Source of the DNA: Verrucomicrobiota bacterium
GTDB lineage: Bacteria > Verrucomicrobiota > Verrucomicrobiia > Chthoniobacterales > UBA10450
Direction of reading: 5' to 3'
Assembly: GCA_003218975.1 (NCBI GenBank)
Contig: QHPD01000105.1
Span: forward strand, 53,881 to 117,880
DNA length: 64,000 nt
The notes under the pieces were generated by a model. The model was not told the DNA's origin. It ran no database searches and saw only the letters and a program-made list of their open reading frames with translations. The position numbers and the translations under genes were made by a program. Shown one piece after another: positions 1 to 8,797 of the stretch. Positions within the stretch are counted from its first letter, which is position 1; every line of letters starts with the position of its first letter.

Positions 1-1
1 G

Positions 2-1372
2 GTGATCCTGATGTTCGAGGCCTTCGCCACGAAGATCGACAAGCGGATTTTGGCTTTCGCCGCAATCGCCGGTCTGGCGATCGTTCTTGTCGCGACCTTC
101 TTCGTCGCTCCAGTCCCATCGCCTAATCAAGCGACCGGTTTCTGGAATTTTTACACGGTTGATCGGTTGTCGGTCTTCTTCAAACAATTCGCACTACTGA
201 CCACGATACTCGTGCTCATCATGATGATCGATTATGCGCCAGCGGTGCGCAGTTCCTTTCCCGGTGCACACGATGGATTGGGCGAGTTTTTCACGGTGCC
301 AATTTTCACATGTGCCGGCCTGATGTATCTGGTGTCGGCCATCGATTTCATCTTCATCTTCGTCTCGCTCGAGCTGGTGACGATTTCGTTTTACGTCCTA
401 GTCAGTTTTACAAGAAAAAATCCCGTCACGCTCGAAGCCGGCGTGAAATACCTGGTATTGAGTGCGCTTTCCACAGCGTTCCTTGTGTACGGAATCGCCT
501 GGATTTTCGGGGTAACAGGCCAGACAAACTTGCAGCGAATCACGGAGGCGTTGGCTACTCCGAGTACAGATCAAAGCGCAACGCTCTTAGGAATGGTGCT
601 CGTTCTTGTCGCCCTCGGTTTCAAAATTGCGGCCGTGCCATTTCAAATCTGGGTGCCGGATGTTTACCAAGGCGCGCCCACGCCGGTCACTGCATATCTC
701 TCGGTCGGCTCGAAGGCGGCCGGTTTCGTCGTGCTGCTGCGGGTGCTGCGTCCATTCGCGACGCTTCCGCAAATGCAACGATTGCTCGTTTTAATTGCAT
801 TATTGACTTTGATCTACGGAAACCTGGCTGCCCTGCCACAGGGAAATTTAAAACGGCTCCTCGCGTACTCCAGCATTGCGCACACAGGTTATTTACTCAT
901 CGGAGTTGTCTGTTTGGATAGTAACGCAGTTGTTTTTTATCTGGTGGCTTACCTGCTCATGACACACCTTAGCTTTGCCGTTCTCGTCATTGTGGCGCAA
1001 CAAACGGGTGAACAGATCGCCGATTTCGACGGCTTGGCAAAGCGCTCGCCTTTCCTCGCCTTCGCTATGTTAATCGGGATGGTGTCGCTCGCCGGTGTGC
1101 CATTCACCGCCGGCTTTTTGGGGAAGTTTTTTATCTTCTACGCCGCAATTTTGCAGCGCCAGATCGCGCTGGTCGTTATCGGCGTGATCACTGTCGGCTG
1201 CGGCTTTTACTACTATTTGAAAGTCGTTCGCGCCATGTATTGGCAGCCTGCTGCGAAGATCGACAACATTTCAGTCAGCACCCTTTCGCGCATCGCGATT
1301 GGCGCGTTAATCGCCGCGACAATCTGGCTCGGCGTCTATCCGCAGCCAATTTTGGATGCGTTGAAGCGATAA
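2..1372 (+). CDS. nuoN: NADH-quinone oxidoreductase subunit N (3' part)
   Basis: This is an antiporter-like membrane subunit of respiratory complex I, which couples NADH oxidation to proton pumping. The visible 456 residues are almost entirely hydrophobic helices. Conserved polar residues of the family lie in place: Glu in SLELVTISFY (about 124), Lys in LGFKIAAVPFQIWVPD (about 208) and Lys in GSKAAGF (about 238), with further lysines near 375 and 407. NuoN proteins are usually about 480-490 residues and the first helix is missing here, so the real start lies upstream of the window; the GTG at base 2 is only where the frame enters. The rest of the nuo operon is presumably to the left. The stop is followed by a perfect hairpin shared with the convergent HNH gene. 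Confidence 0.95.
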   Translation: MILMFEAFATKIDKRILAFAAIAGLAIVLVATFFVAPVPSPNQATGFWNFYTVDRLSVFFKQFALLTTILVLIMMIDYAPAVRSSFPGAHDGLGEFFTVPIFTCAGLMYLVSAIDFIFIFVSLELVTISFYVLVSFTRKNPVTLEAGVKYLVLSALSTAFLVYGIAWIFGVTGQTNLQRITEALATPSTDQSATLLGMVLVLVALGFKIAAVPFQIWVPDVYQGAPTPVTAYLSVGSKAAGFVVLLRVLRPFATLPQMQRLLVLIALLTLIYGNLAALPQGNLKRLLAYSSIAHTGYLLIGVVCLDSNAVVFYLVAYLLMTHLSFAVLVIVAQQTGEQIADFDGLAKRSPFLAFAMLIGMVSLAGVPFTAGFLGKFFIFYAAILQRQIALVVIGVITVGCGFYYYLKVVRAMYWQPAAKIDNISVSTLSRIAIGALIAATIWLGVYPQPILDALKR

Positions 1373-1405
1373 CAAGGAACGACGCCGTTGGGCAGCCGTC
1401 ACTTC

Positions 1406-1427
1406 TTGAGCGATGCTAATCGCTCAA
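1406..1427. terminator. Perfect hairpin between convergent genes
   Basis: A 9-bp perfect inverted repeat (TTGAGCGAT / ATCGCTCAA) with a 4-base loop starts 34 bases after the nuoN stop and covers the stop codon of the convergent HNH gene. It could end transcription from both sides. There is no U-run on either strand, so intrinsic terminator activity is not certain. Confidence 0.4.
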
Positions 1428-2135
1428 TTCAACGTTCCAGTACGCAAGATCGACAAAATGCTTCCAGAGATCGTGCTGCGGCGCGGAAAAAGTGATCTGG
1501 ACAAACGGGCGCCATTTGGGCCGCTTCGGTTTGCGGATCAGGCTCATGTGGGCTTCTCGCGGAAGCCGGTTGCCCTTCCGTGTATTACAGGCGATACACG
1601 AGCAGACCACGTTTTCCCAGGTCGTCATCCCGCCGCGATCGCGCGGCACCACGTGATCGAGATTGAGGTCGCTACGTTCAAAAACTTCTCCACAGTACTG
1701 GCAGGTGTTCTTGTCGCGTTCGAAAACGTTGTGACGCGTAAACTTTACCTCCTTTTTCGGAAGCCGATCAAAAACTAAAAGCACAATCACGCGGGGCACA
1801 CGAATCTTGAACGAAATCGTCGTGACCACTTCATGGTCGGGCGCGTTCGCCGACAAGTCGCGCCAGCTTTCGAAATCGTGCGTCATGAAATTGTTCGCCT
1901 GATCGGATGAAACAATGTAGGCGTGACCCGCATATACCAGCGCAAAGGCGCGGCGCGCCGTGCAGATGTTCACCGCCTGCCAGAGGCGGTTCAGCACCAA
2001 AACCTGACTGTTCAACGATGTATGCAAATCTCTCGTCAATCGCGTTGCCGCCCGCTTTTTGCGGACTTCCACGTAAATTTGCGCGACGGTACCATTGGCA
2101 GTTTTCGCTGTCAACGGAGCGGCCAGATCCGCCAT
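1416..2135 (-). CDS. HNH endonuclease
   Basis: This is a stand-alone HNH nuclease of the small McrA-like type. Counted from the ATG at 2135, the core has CQYCG (about 145-149), LDHVVPRDRGG (about 159-169) with the metal-binding Asp-His pair, the Asn in WENVV, and a second CxxC in CIACNTRKGNR (about 180-190); the two CxxC pairs form the structural zinc site. The family's usual N-terminus begins at NSQVLVLN, and an in-frame TTG at 2015 would start exactly there, so the first about 40 residues from the ATG are doubtful. No partner restriction or mobile gene lies next to it. It runs convergent to nuoN and divergent from the glutathione-type reductase. Its cellular role is not known. Confidence 0.85.
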   Translation of the reverse strand: MADLAAPLTAKTANGTVAQIYVEVRKKRAATRLTRDLHTSLNSQVLVLNRLWQAVNICTARRAFALVYAGHAYIVSSDQANNFMTHDFESWRDLSANAPDHEVVTTISFKIRVPRVIVLLVFDRLPKKEVKFTRHNVFERDKNTCQYCGEVFERSDLNLDHVVPRDRGGMTTWENVVCSCIACNTRKGNRLPREAHMSLIRKPKRPKWRPFVQITFSAPQHDLWKHFVDLAYWNVELSD

Positions 2136-2198
2136 CAATAGGCACGAATAAATTGTTGTTTTAGGCGTTCGTGTTTATTCATGGCCATCTGGGGTTAA

Positions 2199-3161
2199 AT
2201 GAAAGCGCAATTTCCAACCGAGCAAACCGAGTCCGGCGAGTTTCAAAGACAGGAAGACGCGTTCCGTGAGTGGATCTCGAATGACGGATCGACACCTTAT
2301 GCTTCCGCCGCGGGGCGTTATCATCTTTATGTTTCGCTGGCGTGTCCGTGGGCGAGTCGCACGGTCATTTTTCGCAAGTTAAAGGGGCTCGAAAACTCGA
2401 TCGGCATGACAATTGTTGATCCTATCCGGGACGACCAGGGTTGGGCGTTCCGCGATCCGTCCGGCAAGCTTCCGCCGGGCGCGCGGTTTGAATCAACCGA
2501 TCCGGTCAATGGCTTTAAATTTTTGAGCGAGGCCTACAAAGCAACCGATCCAAACTTCGACCAGCGCGTCACCGTGCCTGTGCTTTGGGACAAGGAAACG
2601 AAAAGGATCGTGAACAATTGCGAGGACGATATCTGCCGCATGTTCAACGATGTGTTTAATGACTTCGCCGAAAACAAAGATGTCGATCTTTTCCCGAAAG
2701 AGATCGAAGCCGAGAATGCGAAGCTATGCGATTTTCTTTACAACAACGTAAACAACGGCGTTTACAAGGTCGGCTTCGCAACGCGCCAGCGACCGTACGA
2801 GATTGCCTGCCGGAAGCTTTTTGAAGCGCTCGATCAGTTGGAGAAGCGCTTATCGACGAGCCGCTACTTATTCGATAATCGCATCGTCGAAGCGGACTGG
2901 CGATTTTTCTGCACGCTCGTGCGGTTCGACGCCGTTTATCACGGCCATTTCAAATGCAATCTGCGCCGCATTATCGATTACCCGAACCTGCAAGGGTATT
3001 TGATGGACTTGTACCAACAGCCCGGAATCTCGGACACCGTGAACTTCGATCACATCAAGCGGCATTACTACATGACGCACACCGAAATTAATCCGACGCG
3101 AATCGTCCCCATCGGCCCTGTAATCGATCTCACACGGTCGCACGGCCGCGAGAACTATTAA
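2199..3161 (+). CDS. yqjG: Glutathionyl-hydroquinone reductase (YqjG/ECM4 family)
   Basis: This is a Xi-class glutathione transferase-like enzyme that in characterised relatives removes glutathione from glutathionyl-hydroquinones. The thioredoxin-fold N-terminus carries the catalytic Cys in SLACPWASR (Cys about 49), in the family's CPWA setting; an all-helical C-terminal half follows. The length of 320 residues is normal. ATG at 2199 is the first start and gives a family-like N-terminus. It is monocistronic, 63 bases from the divergent HNH gene, with no quinone-degradation gene nearby, so the physiological substrate cannot be inferred from context. Confidence 0.93.
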   Translation: MKAQFPTEQTESGEFQRQEDAFREWISNDGSTPYASAAGRYHLYVSLACPWASRTVIFRKLKGLENSIGMTIVDPIRDDQGWAFRDPSGKLPPGARFESTDPVNGFKFLSEAYKATDPNFDQRVTVPVLWDKETKRIVNNCEDDICRMFNDVFNDFAENKDVDLFPKEIEAENAKLCDFLYNNVNNGVYKVGFATRQRPYEIACRKLFEALDQLEKRLSTSRYLFDNRIVEADWRFFCTLVRFDAVYHGHFKCNLRRIIDYPNLQGYLMDLYQQPGISDTVNFDHIKRHYYMTHTEINPTRIVPIGPVIDLTRSHGRENY

Positions 3162-3235
3162 TCAGAGAAGCTGCCCATAAACGGCTGAAACGAGCCAGTC
3201 GCGAACATCCGTTCCCCGCACATTCAGAACAGCAG

Positions 3236-3589
3236 CTACAACGGTGCTTCGCTTACGATGACTTCCAGTTTTATTTCCTGAAACGCGAGCTGATCGTGAA
3301 TCATGCCGAGCAATTCGAGTGCGCGCGTATTGGGCATCTGTGCACAGCGCAACTCAATCCGCGCCGGTTTCCCGACAAGCTCCGGATGTTCGCTTGCCAT
3401 CTCGCCGTCGAGCAGGAATGAAACATAGGCGTTGAAGCGCTCCTGCAACGCGAGCAATCGCTCGTCCGAACCATCCCACGGATCGAGTTCGTCCATTCGC
3501 AGCACGACTTCGCCCGTCTTCGTGTCCTGCGCGATCACATCGATCATGCCGATCCGATCTTGAGTTTTTGCGCGTGGTTGTCCGTTCAT
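3236..3589 (-). CDS. DUF6572-like protein downstream of lptB
   Basis: A 117-residue soluble protein with no signal peptide or membrane segment. The pattern MIDVIAQDTKTGEVVLRM, then DPWDGSDERLLALQERFNAYVSFL, then GKPARIELRC resembles the DUF6572 family (assigned from recall of the pattern). A longer open frame exists upstream inside lptB, but the ATG at 3589, 28 bases after the lptB stop, gives a clean start. It is the last gene of the minus-strand kdsA-lptC-lptA-lptB run, so co-transcription is likely. Its function is unknown. No catalytic motif is visible. Confidence 0.75.
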   Translation of the reverse strand: MNGQPRAKTQDRIGMIDVIAQDTKTGEVVLRMDELDPWDGSDERLLALQERFNAYVSFLLDGEMASEHPELVGKPARIELRCAQMPNTRALELLGMIHDQLAFQEIKLEVIVSEAPL

Positions 3590-3617
3590 TTGCGCTCCAA
3601 ATCGAAACAGCGCACGC

Positions 3618-4403
3618 CTACATCTTGAATCGCTCGCCAAGATAAAGCTGGCGACTGATGGGATCGTTGATGAGAAAATCTTTCGTGCCTTCGCTTTCGA
3701 CCCGGCCGTCATAAATCAAATAGGCGCGATCCACGATCGCCAACGTCTCGCGCACATTGTGGTCGGTAATCATGATGGCAAGGCCTAATTTGCGGAGGTT
3801 TACGATAATCTGTTGAACGTCATAAACGGCAATTGGATCTACGCCGCTGAAAGGCTCATCGAGCATTAATAATTTCGGTTTCGTCACTAGCGAACGCGCA
3901 ATGGTTAGGCGCCGTTTCTCACCGCCGCTCAATGTGAGCGCAATGTTCTTCGCGATTCGCTCAATGCCGAACTGGTGCAGCAACTGATCGCAACGATTGC
4001 GCCGTTCTGCCTTGCTCAGGGGCAGCGTCTCCAAAATCGCCATGATGTTTTGCTCAACAGTCATCTTGCGAAAAATGGATTCTTCCTGAGGCAAATAACC
4101 CATGCCGAGTCTCGCGCGTTTGTACATCGGATAGTCCGTCACATCGGTATCGGAAAAAATCACGCGGCCACTGTTTGGCCTGACCAGACCGACGATCATG
4201 TAAAAACTGGTCGTTTTGCCTGCGCCATTCGGTCCGAGCAGTCCGACGATCTCGCCCGCGCGAACATGCATGTTAATGCCGTCCACGACGGCCCGGCCAC
4301 CATAGATCTTCACCAAATCCTCAGTGATTAGGACATTTTCTTTCTTTGCTGCCGGCGGCGAAGTGACTTTCGGAGCTGAGACAGGCGCAGTTTGGCTGAT
4401 CAT
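3618..4403 (-). CDS. lptB: LPS export ABC transporter ATP-binding protein LptB
   Basis: This is the cytoplasmic ATPase that powers lipopolysaccharide extraction from the inner membrane by LptB2FG. At 261 residues it shows Walker A GPNGAGKTT (about 57-65), the Q-loop in YLPQEESIF, signature LSGGEKRRL (about 158-166), Walker B LLMLDEP with the Glu at about 183, and the LptB-typical SGVDPIAV. An extra N-terminal stretch of about 22 residues rich in Pro, Ala and Ser precedes the ABC domain. The start overlaps the lptA stop by 4 bases (ATGA), a sign of translational coupling. LptF and LptG are not in this window. Confidence 0.95.
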   Translation of the reverse strand: MISQTAPVSAPKVTSPPAAKKENVLITEDLVKIYGGRAVVDGINMHVRAGEIVGLLGPNGAGKTTSFYMIVGLVRPNSGRVIFSDTDVTDYPMYKRARLGMGYLPQEESIFRKMTVEQNIMAILETLPLSKAERRNRCDQLLHQFGIERIAKNIALTLSGGEKRRLTIARSLVTKPKLLMLDEPFSGVDPIAVYDVQQIIVNLRKLGLAIMITDHNVRETLAIVDRAYLIYDGRVESEGTKDFLINDPISRQLYLGERFKM

Positions 4404-5089
4404 GGTTTTGGCAACGGTGGTGGACTTAGACTCGGAGAAGGTAAAGGACTCGCTTCGGCCTTCTTTTCTTCCTTCAGTTGCTGCCGAATCTCGGTGCGAC
4501 TCGGGCCGTGCGTCGTCAGTTGGCTATTCTGGTTGATGATCATGACGGTATCGGGGCTGGTCGCCAAGTGCATGTTTAATCCTTCCTGCACACGCGGCGT
4601 TCCCGTCAATTCAACATTGCCGGTCGCGGCGGTATAGACAGCTTTGTCAGCACGACCGACTGCGCGGGTAGGCGGACCGCCGCTCGGATCGGGGCGGTCG
4701 CGAACCAATCCGACGTTACCTTCGGCAATAGCTTTCTCCAGGCCCTGATTTTGTCCCTTTGTAATAAACACGGTCAACTTGTCGGATTGAAGATTGAAAC
4801 GCGGATCGGTTACCTTCACTCGGCCGCTAAAGATGCCCATGTTCTTTGTTGAATCAAAAAACGCTTCATCTGCGTAGATTTCCGTTGTGGTTGGTTCGTT
4901 AGATTGCAGGCCAGTCGCAAAGAGATTAGCTGATTTAGTCGCTGGCGGTTTATTTTCTTTTTCGGCAGCTGCTTTTTCCGCCTTCTTTGCGCGCGCAGGA
5001 GAAGCGACTGGCGCTGCGGCGACCTGTCCGTGCGAGTGCGGCGTCGTGGCACTAGCGATAAACAAAATGCACACCGCCAATTTTTTCAT
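4400..5089 (-). CDS. lptA: LptA/OstA-type periplasmic LPS transport protein
   Basis: A 229-residue secreted protein with an N-terminal signal peptide (MKKLAVCILFIASATTPHSHG), a Lys/Ala-rich spacer, then a beta-jellyroll OstA-like region (about 85-195: TEIYADEAFFDSTKNMGIFSG, DPRFNLQSDKLTVFI, GRADKAVYTAATGNVELTG). This arrangement fits LptA, the periplasmic bridge for LPS. The C-terminus ends in a Ser/Pro-rich tail. Overlaps of 4 bases with both lptC upstream and lptB downstream support one operon. The assignment rests on domain pattern and on synteny with kdsA and lptB. Confidence 0.85.
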   Translation of the reverse strand: MKKLAVCILFIASATTPHSHGQVAAAPVASPARAKKAEKAAAEKENKPPATKSANLFATGLQSNEPTTTEIYADEAFFDSTKNMGIFSGRVKVTDPRFNLQSDKLTVFITKGQNQGLEKAIAEGNVGLVRDRPDPSGGPPTRAVGRADKAVYTAATGNVELTGTPRVQEGLNMHLATSPDTVMIINQNSQLTTHGPSRTEIRQQLKEEKKAEASPLPSPSLSPPPLPKP

Positions 5090-5652
5090 TCGTTCGTGTC
5101 TGGTTTTTCTTCCAAATGCGATCGGTCAGTGATTACCATTTTTACGTTGCCGATCAATCGGCCGGTCCTCGTATCCGGGTCGAACTGGACAGAATCGCCG
5201 ACGATATTGAAATCTGCGCGCTGAATTGTTGTGCGCTCTTGCGAACTCAGGATGCGGGTCTTCAAGTCAAGGACCGACGTGTGCATGTCGATCTGGAGAT
5301 CGGGTTGGTTCTCCGGTGTGTAGGTCGTGATTTTAAGATGTTCAAAGCCGACGTGTCCTTCATCAATCCGTCGCGCCATTCCCGCTTCAAATCTTCCCCG
5401 TAGATGGCCTTCGCCGTCGAAATCCGGTAACACAAGACCTTTCGCTTCGTGGCCGATTGGCAGCGGAATATTAGCCAGACTCTGCTCGCCCGGAGAACCG
5501 GAGGGACTGGCTGTAGCACGAGCCTGCTTCTTTTTGTGAGCTTTGGATTGAGCGGAGACCTGTGCCGCCGATATCAATACCGGCAACAATATTGACAATG
5601 ACCAAACCAGCCAGCCGCGCGATGCGCAGCGGCCGCTACGACACAGCAGCAT
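5086..5652 (-). CDS. lptC: LptC-like LPS export protein
   Basis: A 188-residue protein with one N-terminal hydrophobic segment (about 14-33) followed by a basic linker and an OstA/LptC-like beta region (LPDFDGEGHLRGRF, FEHLKITTYTP, LDLKTRILSSQE, GRLIGNVKMVI). LptC anchors the periplasmic LPS bridge to LptB2FG. The ATG at 5652 lies 17 bases inside the kdsA 3' end, and the stop overlaps the lptA start by 4 bases. The first residues are coded by a GC-rich palindromic stretch (around 5625-5650), so the exact start is uncertain. Sequence conservation of LptC is low; the call leans on synteny. Confidence 0.75.
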   Translation of the reverse strand: MLLCRSGRCASRGWLVWSLSILLPVLISAAQVSAQSKAHKKKQARATASPSGSPGEQSLANIPLPIGHEAKGLVLPDFDGEGHLRGRFEAGMARRIDEGHVGFEHLKITTYTPENQPDLQIDMHTSVLDLKTRILSSQERTTIQRADFNIVGDSVQFDPDTRTGRLIGNVKMVITDRSHLEEKPDTNE

Positions 5653-6454
5653 GAATAGCCTTTAACATGCGCAGGTGCTTCGGCAAATCTTTTAGCGGAA
5701 TCTGGCTTGGTCCATCCGACAACGCGTGCGCCGGATTTTCGTGTACCTCCATAAAGATTCCGTCGCATCCTGCAGCCATCGCGGCGCGGGCCAGAATTGG
5801 CGCCACGACCCCATCCCCTGAAGTAGAATCGCCCGCCCCGCCCGGCCGTTGAACGGAATGCGTCGCGTCAAAGATGACGCGATAACCCGCTTCGCGCATC
5901 CAGTAGAGCGACCGCATATCAGCCACGAGATTATTGTAACCAAATGTCGTGCCACGCTCAGTGAAGCAAAAGTTTTCGTTGCCGAAGGCGATCAGTTTTT
6001 CGGCGATGTTTCGCACGTCCCAGGGCGCAAGGAACTGACCTTTCTTCACATTAATTGCGCGACCGCTATCCGCCGCGGCGCGCAGCAGATCGGTTTGCCG
6101 GCACAGGAATGCCGGGATTTGCAACATGTCGATCTTCTCGCCAGCGATTGCAGCTTCGCTTGGGGAGTGCACGTCTGTTGTGACCGCGATTTTCAAGTCG
6201 TGCCCTATGGTGGCAAGAATCTCGCAGCCCTTGCGTACATCGACTCCGCGAAACGAGCGGACCGAGGTTCGGTTCCCCTTATCGTATGACGCTTTGAAAA
6301 TAAAATCGACATGTTCGGCGGCGCAGACCTCGGCGATCTTTTCTGCCATGCGCCAAACAAACTTTTCCGACTCAATCACACACGGCCCGAGAATGAACGC
6401 GGGACGTTTGCCACCAATCGTCACTTTGCCAACTTTGAGGGGTTTGGCGTTCAT
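5636..6454 (-). CDS. kdsA: 3-deoxy-8-phosphooctulonate synthase
   Basis: KdsA condenses phosphoenolpyruvate with arabinose 5-phosphate to make Kdo 8-phosphate, the precursor of the LPS inner core sugar. Family motifs are clear: FILGPCVIES near the N-terminus, FKASYDKGNRTSVRSFRG, then DVHSP, QIPAFLCRQTDLL and FDATHSVQRPGG. The ATG at 6454 gives 272 residues, a normal length; a GTG three codons upstream is the alternative. It heads the kdsA-lptC-lptA-lptB run and overlaps lptC by 17 bases, linking Kdo synthesis to LPS export. Confidence 0.96.
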   Translation of the reverse strand: MNAKPLKVGKVTIGGKRPAFILGPCVIESEKFVWRMAEKIAEVCAAEHVDFIFKASYDKGNRTSVRSFRGVDVRKGCEILATIGHDLKIAVTTDVHSPSEAAIAGEKIDMLQIPAFLCRQTDLLRAAADSGRAINVKKGQFLAPWDVRNIAEKLIAFGNENFCFTERGTTFGYNNLVADMRSLYWMREAGYRVIFDATHSVQRPGGAGDSTSGDGVVAPILARAAMAAGCDGIFMEVHENPAHALSDGPSQIPLKDLPKHLRMLKAIHAAVS

Positions 6455-6490
6455 TGATCGCACTGACTCTCGCGATGCAAGCGATTGAGG

Positions 6491-7261
6491 TCAATCGCCG
6501 CTCCTCGGCATTCCCCGCACCTCAGGCAGACGCGGTTTAGTTGAACCGCCCGTCGACCGCCCGACTTTCACAAGATCGACAATCGCGAATGGCGCATAGA
6601 GGCCCAGGAAAAAAGTCAGGGCAAGACCGTGCATCTGCAAAAGATAAAGCGGCCGAGAATCGGAGAGAAAATTCAAAACGGAAAACGCTTCCGGTTTGTG
6701 CAGCAGAAATCCATAGTTAAAACCAGTCAGTTCATCGGCAATAAATGTGACCAAAAAATAAAATTCCGACCAGAGAAAGACGCGGACGATCGACATGGGA
6801 TATGGCCGGTGTCGCCGCGTCAGCATCAGAAAAACTACGCCGATGATGATTCCACAGTGAGAAGTGAAAAAGCTGATAAACCGCCAATCCGGGAAACCGA
6901 ACCGCAGGTTCGGCGTGAGCACAGCCTGTACCGTGCCGCCAATGCCCCAGAAATATGCCACCTCGAACCATCGCTGCTTTCCCGTCCACATCGCTACAAT
7001 CACAACCACCATTCCCCAGTCGCACATTTGCAACGGCAACATTTGCCGCCAATCCACAACGCCGTGGCTGCGGATAAAAATCAAATAAGCGACATAATTG
7101 AGCACCAACACCGCTGAGAGAGCAGCGATAATCGCTCGTTCGACACGATGTGATTTGGTCCGCCAGACCACCGCGGCAAGCGCAAACGGTAGGACGATGG
7201 TAAGAAAAATAACCGTGAGGTGCGGCGGGCCGTATGGGTGAAATTGAGGCGCGTCATTCAT
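6491..7261 (-). CDS. TIGR02206/YwaF-like integral membrane protein
   Basis: A polytopic membrane protein of 256 residues from the ATG at 7261, with about seven hydrophobic segments. The pattern HPYGPPHLTVIFLT at the N-terminus, LPLQMCDWGM, YFWGIGGTVQAVLTPNL and a late FLSDSRPLYLL fits the YwaF/TIGR02206 family, whose function is unknown. An upstream in-frame extension to 7351 lacks family support. It lies between the stress protein gene and kdsA on the same strand (36 bases before kdsA), so it may share their transcript, but nothing ties it to Kdo synthesis. Confidence 0.85.
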   Translation of the reverse strand: MNDAPQFHPYGPPHLTVIFLTIVLPFALAAVVWRTKSHRVERAIIAALSAVLVLNYVAYLIFIRSHGVVDWRQMLPLQMCDWGMVVVIVAMWTGKQRWFEVAYFWGIGGTVQAVLTPNLRFGFPDWRFISFFTSHCGIIIGVVFLMLTRRHRPYPMSIVRVFLWSEFYFLVTFIADELTGFNYGFLLHKPEAFSVLNFLSDSRPLYLLQMHGLALTFFLGLYAPFAIVDLVKVGRSTGGSTKPRLPEVRGMPRSGD

Positions 7262-7351
7262 GACAAGGTGGATGGCTTCTCCGAAGACGATGCTAAATAA
7301 ATCGGCTTTCTGCGGGTGAGAATACCATCGCGTTCGGAGAACGCGATCCAC

Positions 7352-8179
7352 CTACCTGATCACCCAGAGATTACAGGGAATGACGTCGGTGACCCAGGCG
7401 ATGTTGCTCGGCAGTCGGCGAATATTTTTCTGCATCGACACCACGAGCAAGTCTGCTTTCACTGACTGAACAAAATCCGATGCGGCCAACCCGGTAGTGC
7501 TGCGGATACATCGTGTTTCAATGGGAACATCCGTCGCGCCGGCTGATAAAACGAAGTTTTCCAGTGCCTCTTCTTCATCGTCGCTCGTTTTGCGTTTCTT
7601 AGCCCCTTTGGCATTGCCTCCGATCGATGCGCGCGCTTCGTCAAAGGCCGTGATAATTCGAACGACGTGAAGCCGGTGGCATGATTCTGCTTCCGCAAGT
7701 GGCAGAGTCGTTTTCAACGCCTTTAATCCGTGTTCTGAATAGTCGGCAACAAAGACAATGCGGCGCAGTGGTTTCGGTTTTAGCTCCGGCTTGGTGAAGA
7801 GTATGACTGAGCAGAGAGCCTCTCGCACAAGCCGGCGCGCGACATTGCCAAGAAACGGATGTAGTACGACTTCTTTTTCGAGCGCGCCGGCGACAACCAT
7901 GTCGATCTTTTCACGCGCGAGCGCCCGGAGAATAGCTTCTGCCGGGTCTCCCTCTTCATAATAAATCGTTGAATCGACCGATAGCTGCAGTTGCCCGAAC
8001 GCGTCTCTAAACTTCTGCGCAGTTTTCTCGCTTCGTTCACCCACATGAATCGGCCGAAGCTCGGCGCCAAACCTGTCCCGGATTCGTTTCGCCTCGGCGA
8101 GTATCTGCTGGAATCGCGGCGAAAACGTGCTCGCCACGGCGATAGTTTGGATAGTTTGATATGGCGAACGATTAACCAT
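7352..8179 (-). CDS. Tandem universal stress protein (UspA family)
   Basis: A 275-residue cytoplasmic protein with two Usp domains in tandem. The first (about 8-135) contains IQTIAVASTFS, EGDPAEAILRALAREKIDMVVAGA and ends with RRLVREALCSVILF. The second starts at LRRIVFVADYSEHGLKAL (about 145) and ends ADLLVVSMQKNIRRLPSNIAWVTDVIPCNLWVIR. The second domain has a charged insert (GGNAKGAKKRKTSDDEEE). The usual ATP-binding GxxGxxxxxxxGS pattern is degenerate (FLGNVARRL and PSNIAWVT), so nucleotide binding is uncertain. The ATG at 8179 gives the family-like start; it is divergent from coaD with 119 bases between starts. Confidence 0.85.
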   Translation of the reverse strand: MVNRSPYQTIQTIAVASTFSPRFQQILAEAKRIRDRFGAELRPIHVGERSEKTAQKFRDAFGQLQLSVDSTIYYEEGDPAEAILRALAREKIDMVVAGALEKEVVLHPFLGNVARRLVREALCSVILFTKPELKPKPLRRIVFVADYSEHGLKALKTTLPLAEAESCHRLHVVRIITAFDEARASIGGNAKGAKKRKTSDDEEEALENFVLSAGATDVPIETRCIRSTTGLAASDFVQSVKADLLVVSMQKNIRRLPSNIAWVTDVIPCNLWVIR

Positions 8180-8298
8180 GCGACCGCTTGAACTGTCGCG
8201 CTTCGAGAAAATTCGGCAAGGTGCTAGCGCTGGCGCGCTCGGCAAGCGAGCACTACCAATCCGCTTTTCATTTTTAGATTCCTCTGCGAATTTCGCGT

Positions 8299-8778
8299 AT
8301 GAGCCGCGCGATTTACCCGGGCAGCTTCGATCCAATCACCAACGGTCATCTCGATGTCATCGGGCGTGCCCTGAAACTTTTCGACGACGTGATTGTCGCC
8401 GTGGCGCACAACGACGAGAAACAGCCGCTTTTCTCGTTGGAAGAGCGCCTCGATTTACTACGCGAAACCGCTGGCAAGATCGACAACGTGCGCGTCGCCG
8501 AGTTCGAAGGATTATTAGTTGAATTTGCCAGAGCAGAAGGCGCCGGGGCGGTCATCCGCGGCTTGCGTGCGGTTTCCGATTTTGAATTTGAGTTTCAGAT
8601 GGCGTTGATGAACCGAAAATTGGAAGCCTCGGTTGAAACAATTTTCCTGATGCCGACAGAGGAATATACTTATCTCAGCTCCCGAATCGTGAAGGAAATC
8701 GCGAGGCTCGGCGGCGATGTCTCGGCCTTTGTTCCGGCTTGTGTAGCCAAAGCGCTGAACAGGAAATTTAATCGATGA
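8299..8778 (+). CDS. coaD: Phosphopantetheine adenylyltransferase
   Basis: CoaD catalyses the penultimate step of coenzyme A synthesis, transferring AMP to 4'-phosphopantetheine. The 159-residue length is exact for the family. The nucleotidyltransferase motif is present as [16 protein letters not shown] near the N-terminus, and the C-terminal part has [22 protein letters not shown] and [23 protein letters not shown], the second ATP-binding site. It begins a plus-strand run leading into yceD-rpmF-plsX-fabH, linking CoA supply to lipid synthesis. The downstream gene starts 19 bases after its stop. Confidence 0.97.
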   Translation: MSRAIYPGSFDPITNGHLDVIGRALKLFDDVIVAVAHNDEKQPLFSLEERLDLLRETAGKIDNVRVAEFEGLLVEFARAEGAGAVIRGLRAVSDFEFEFQMALMNRKLEASVETIFLMPTEEYTYLSSRIVKEIARLGGDVSAFVPACVAKALNRKFNR

Positions 8779-8797
8779 ACTGTGAGAGGTGTTCCGG

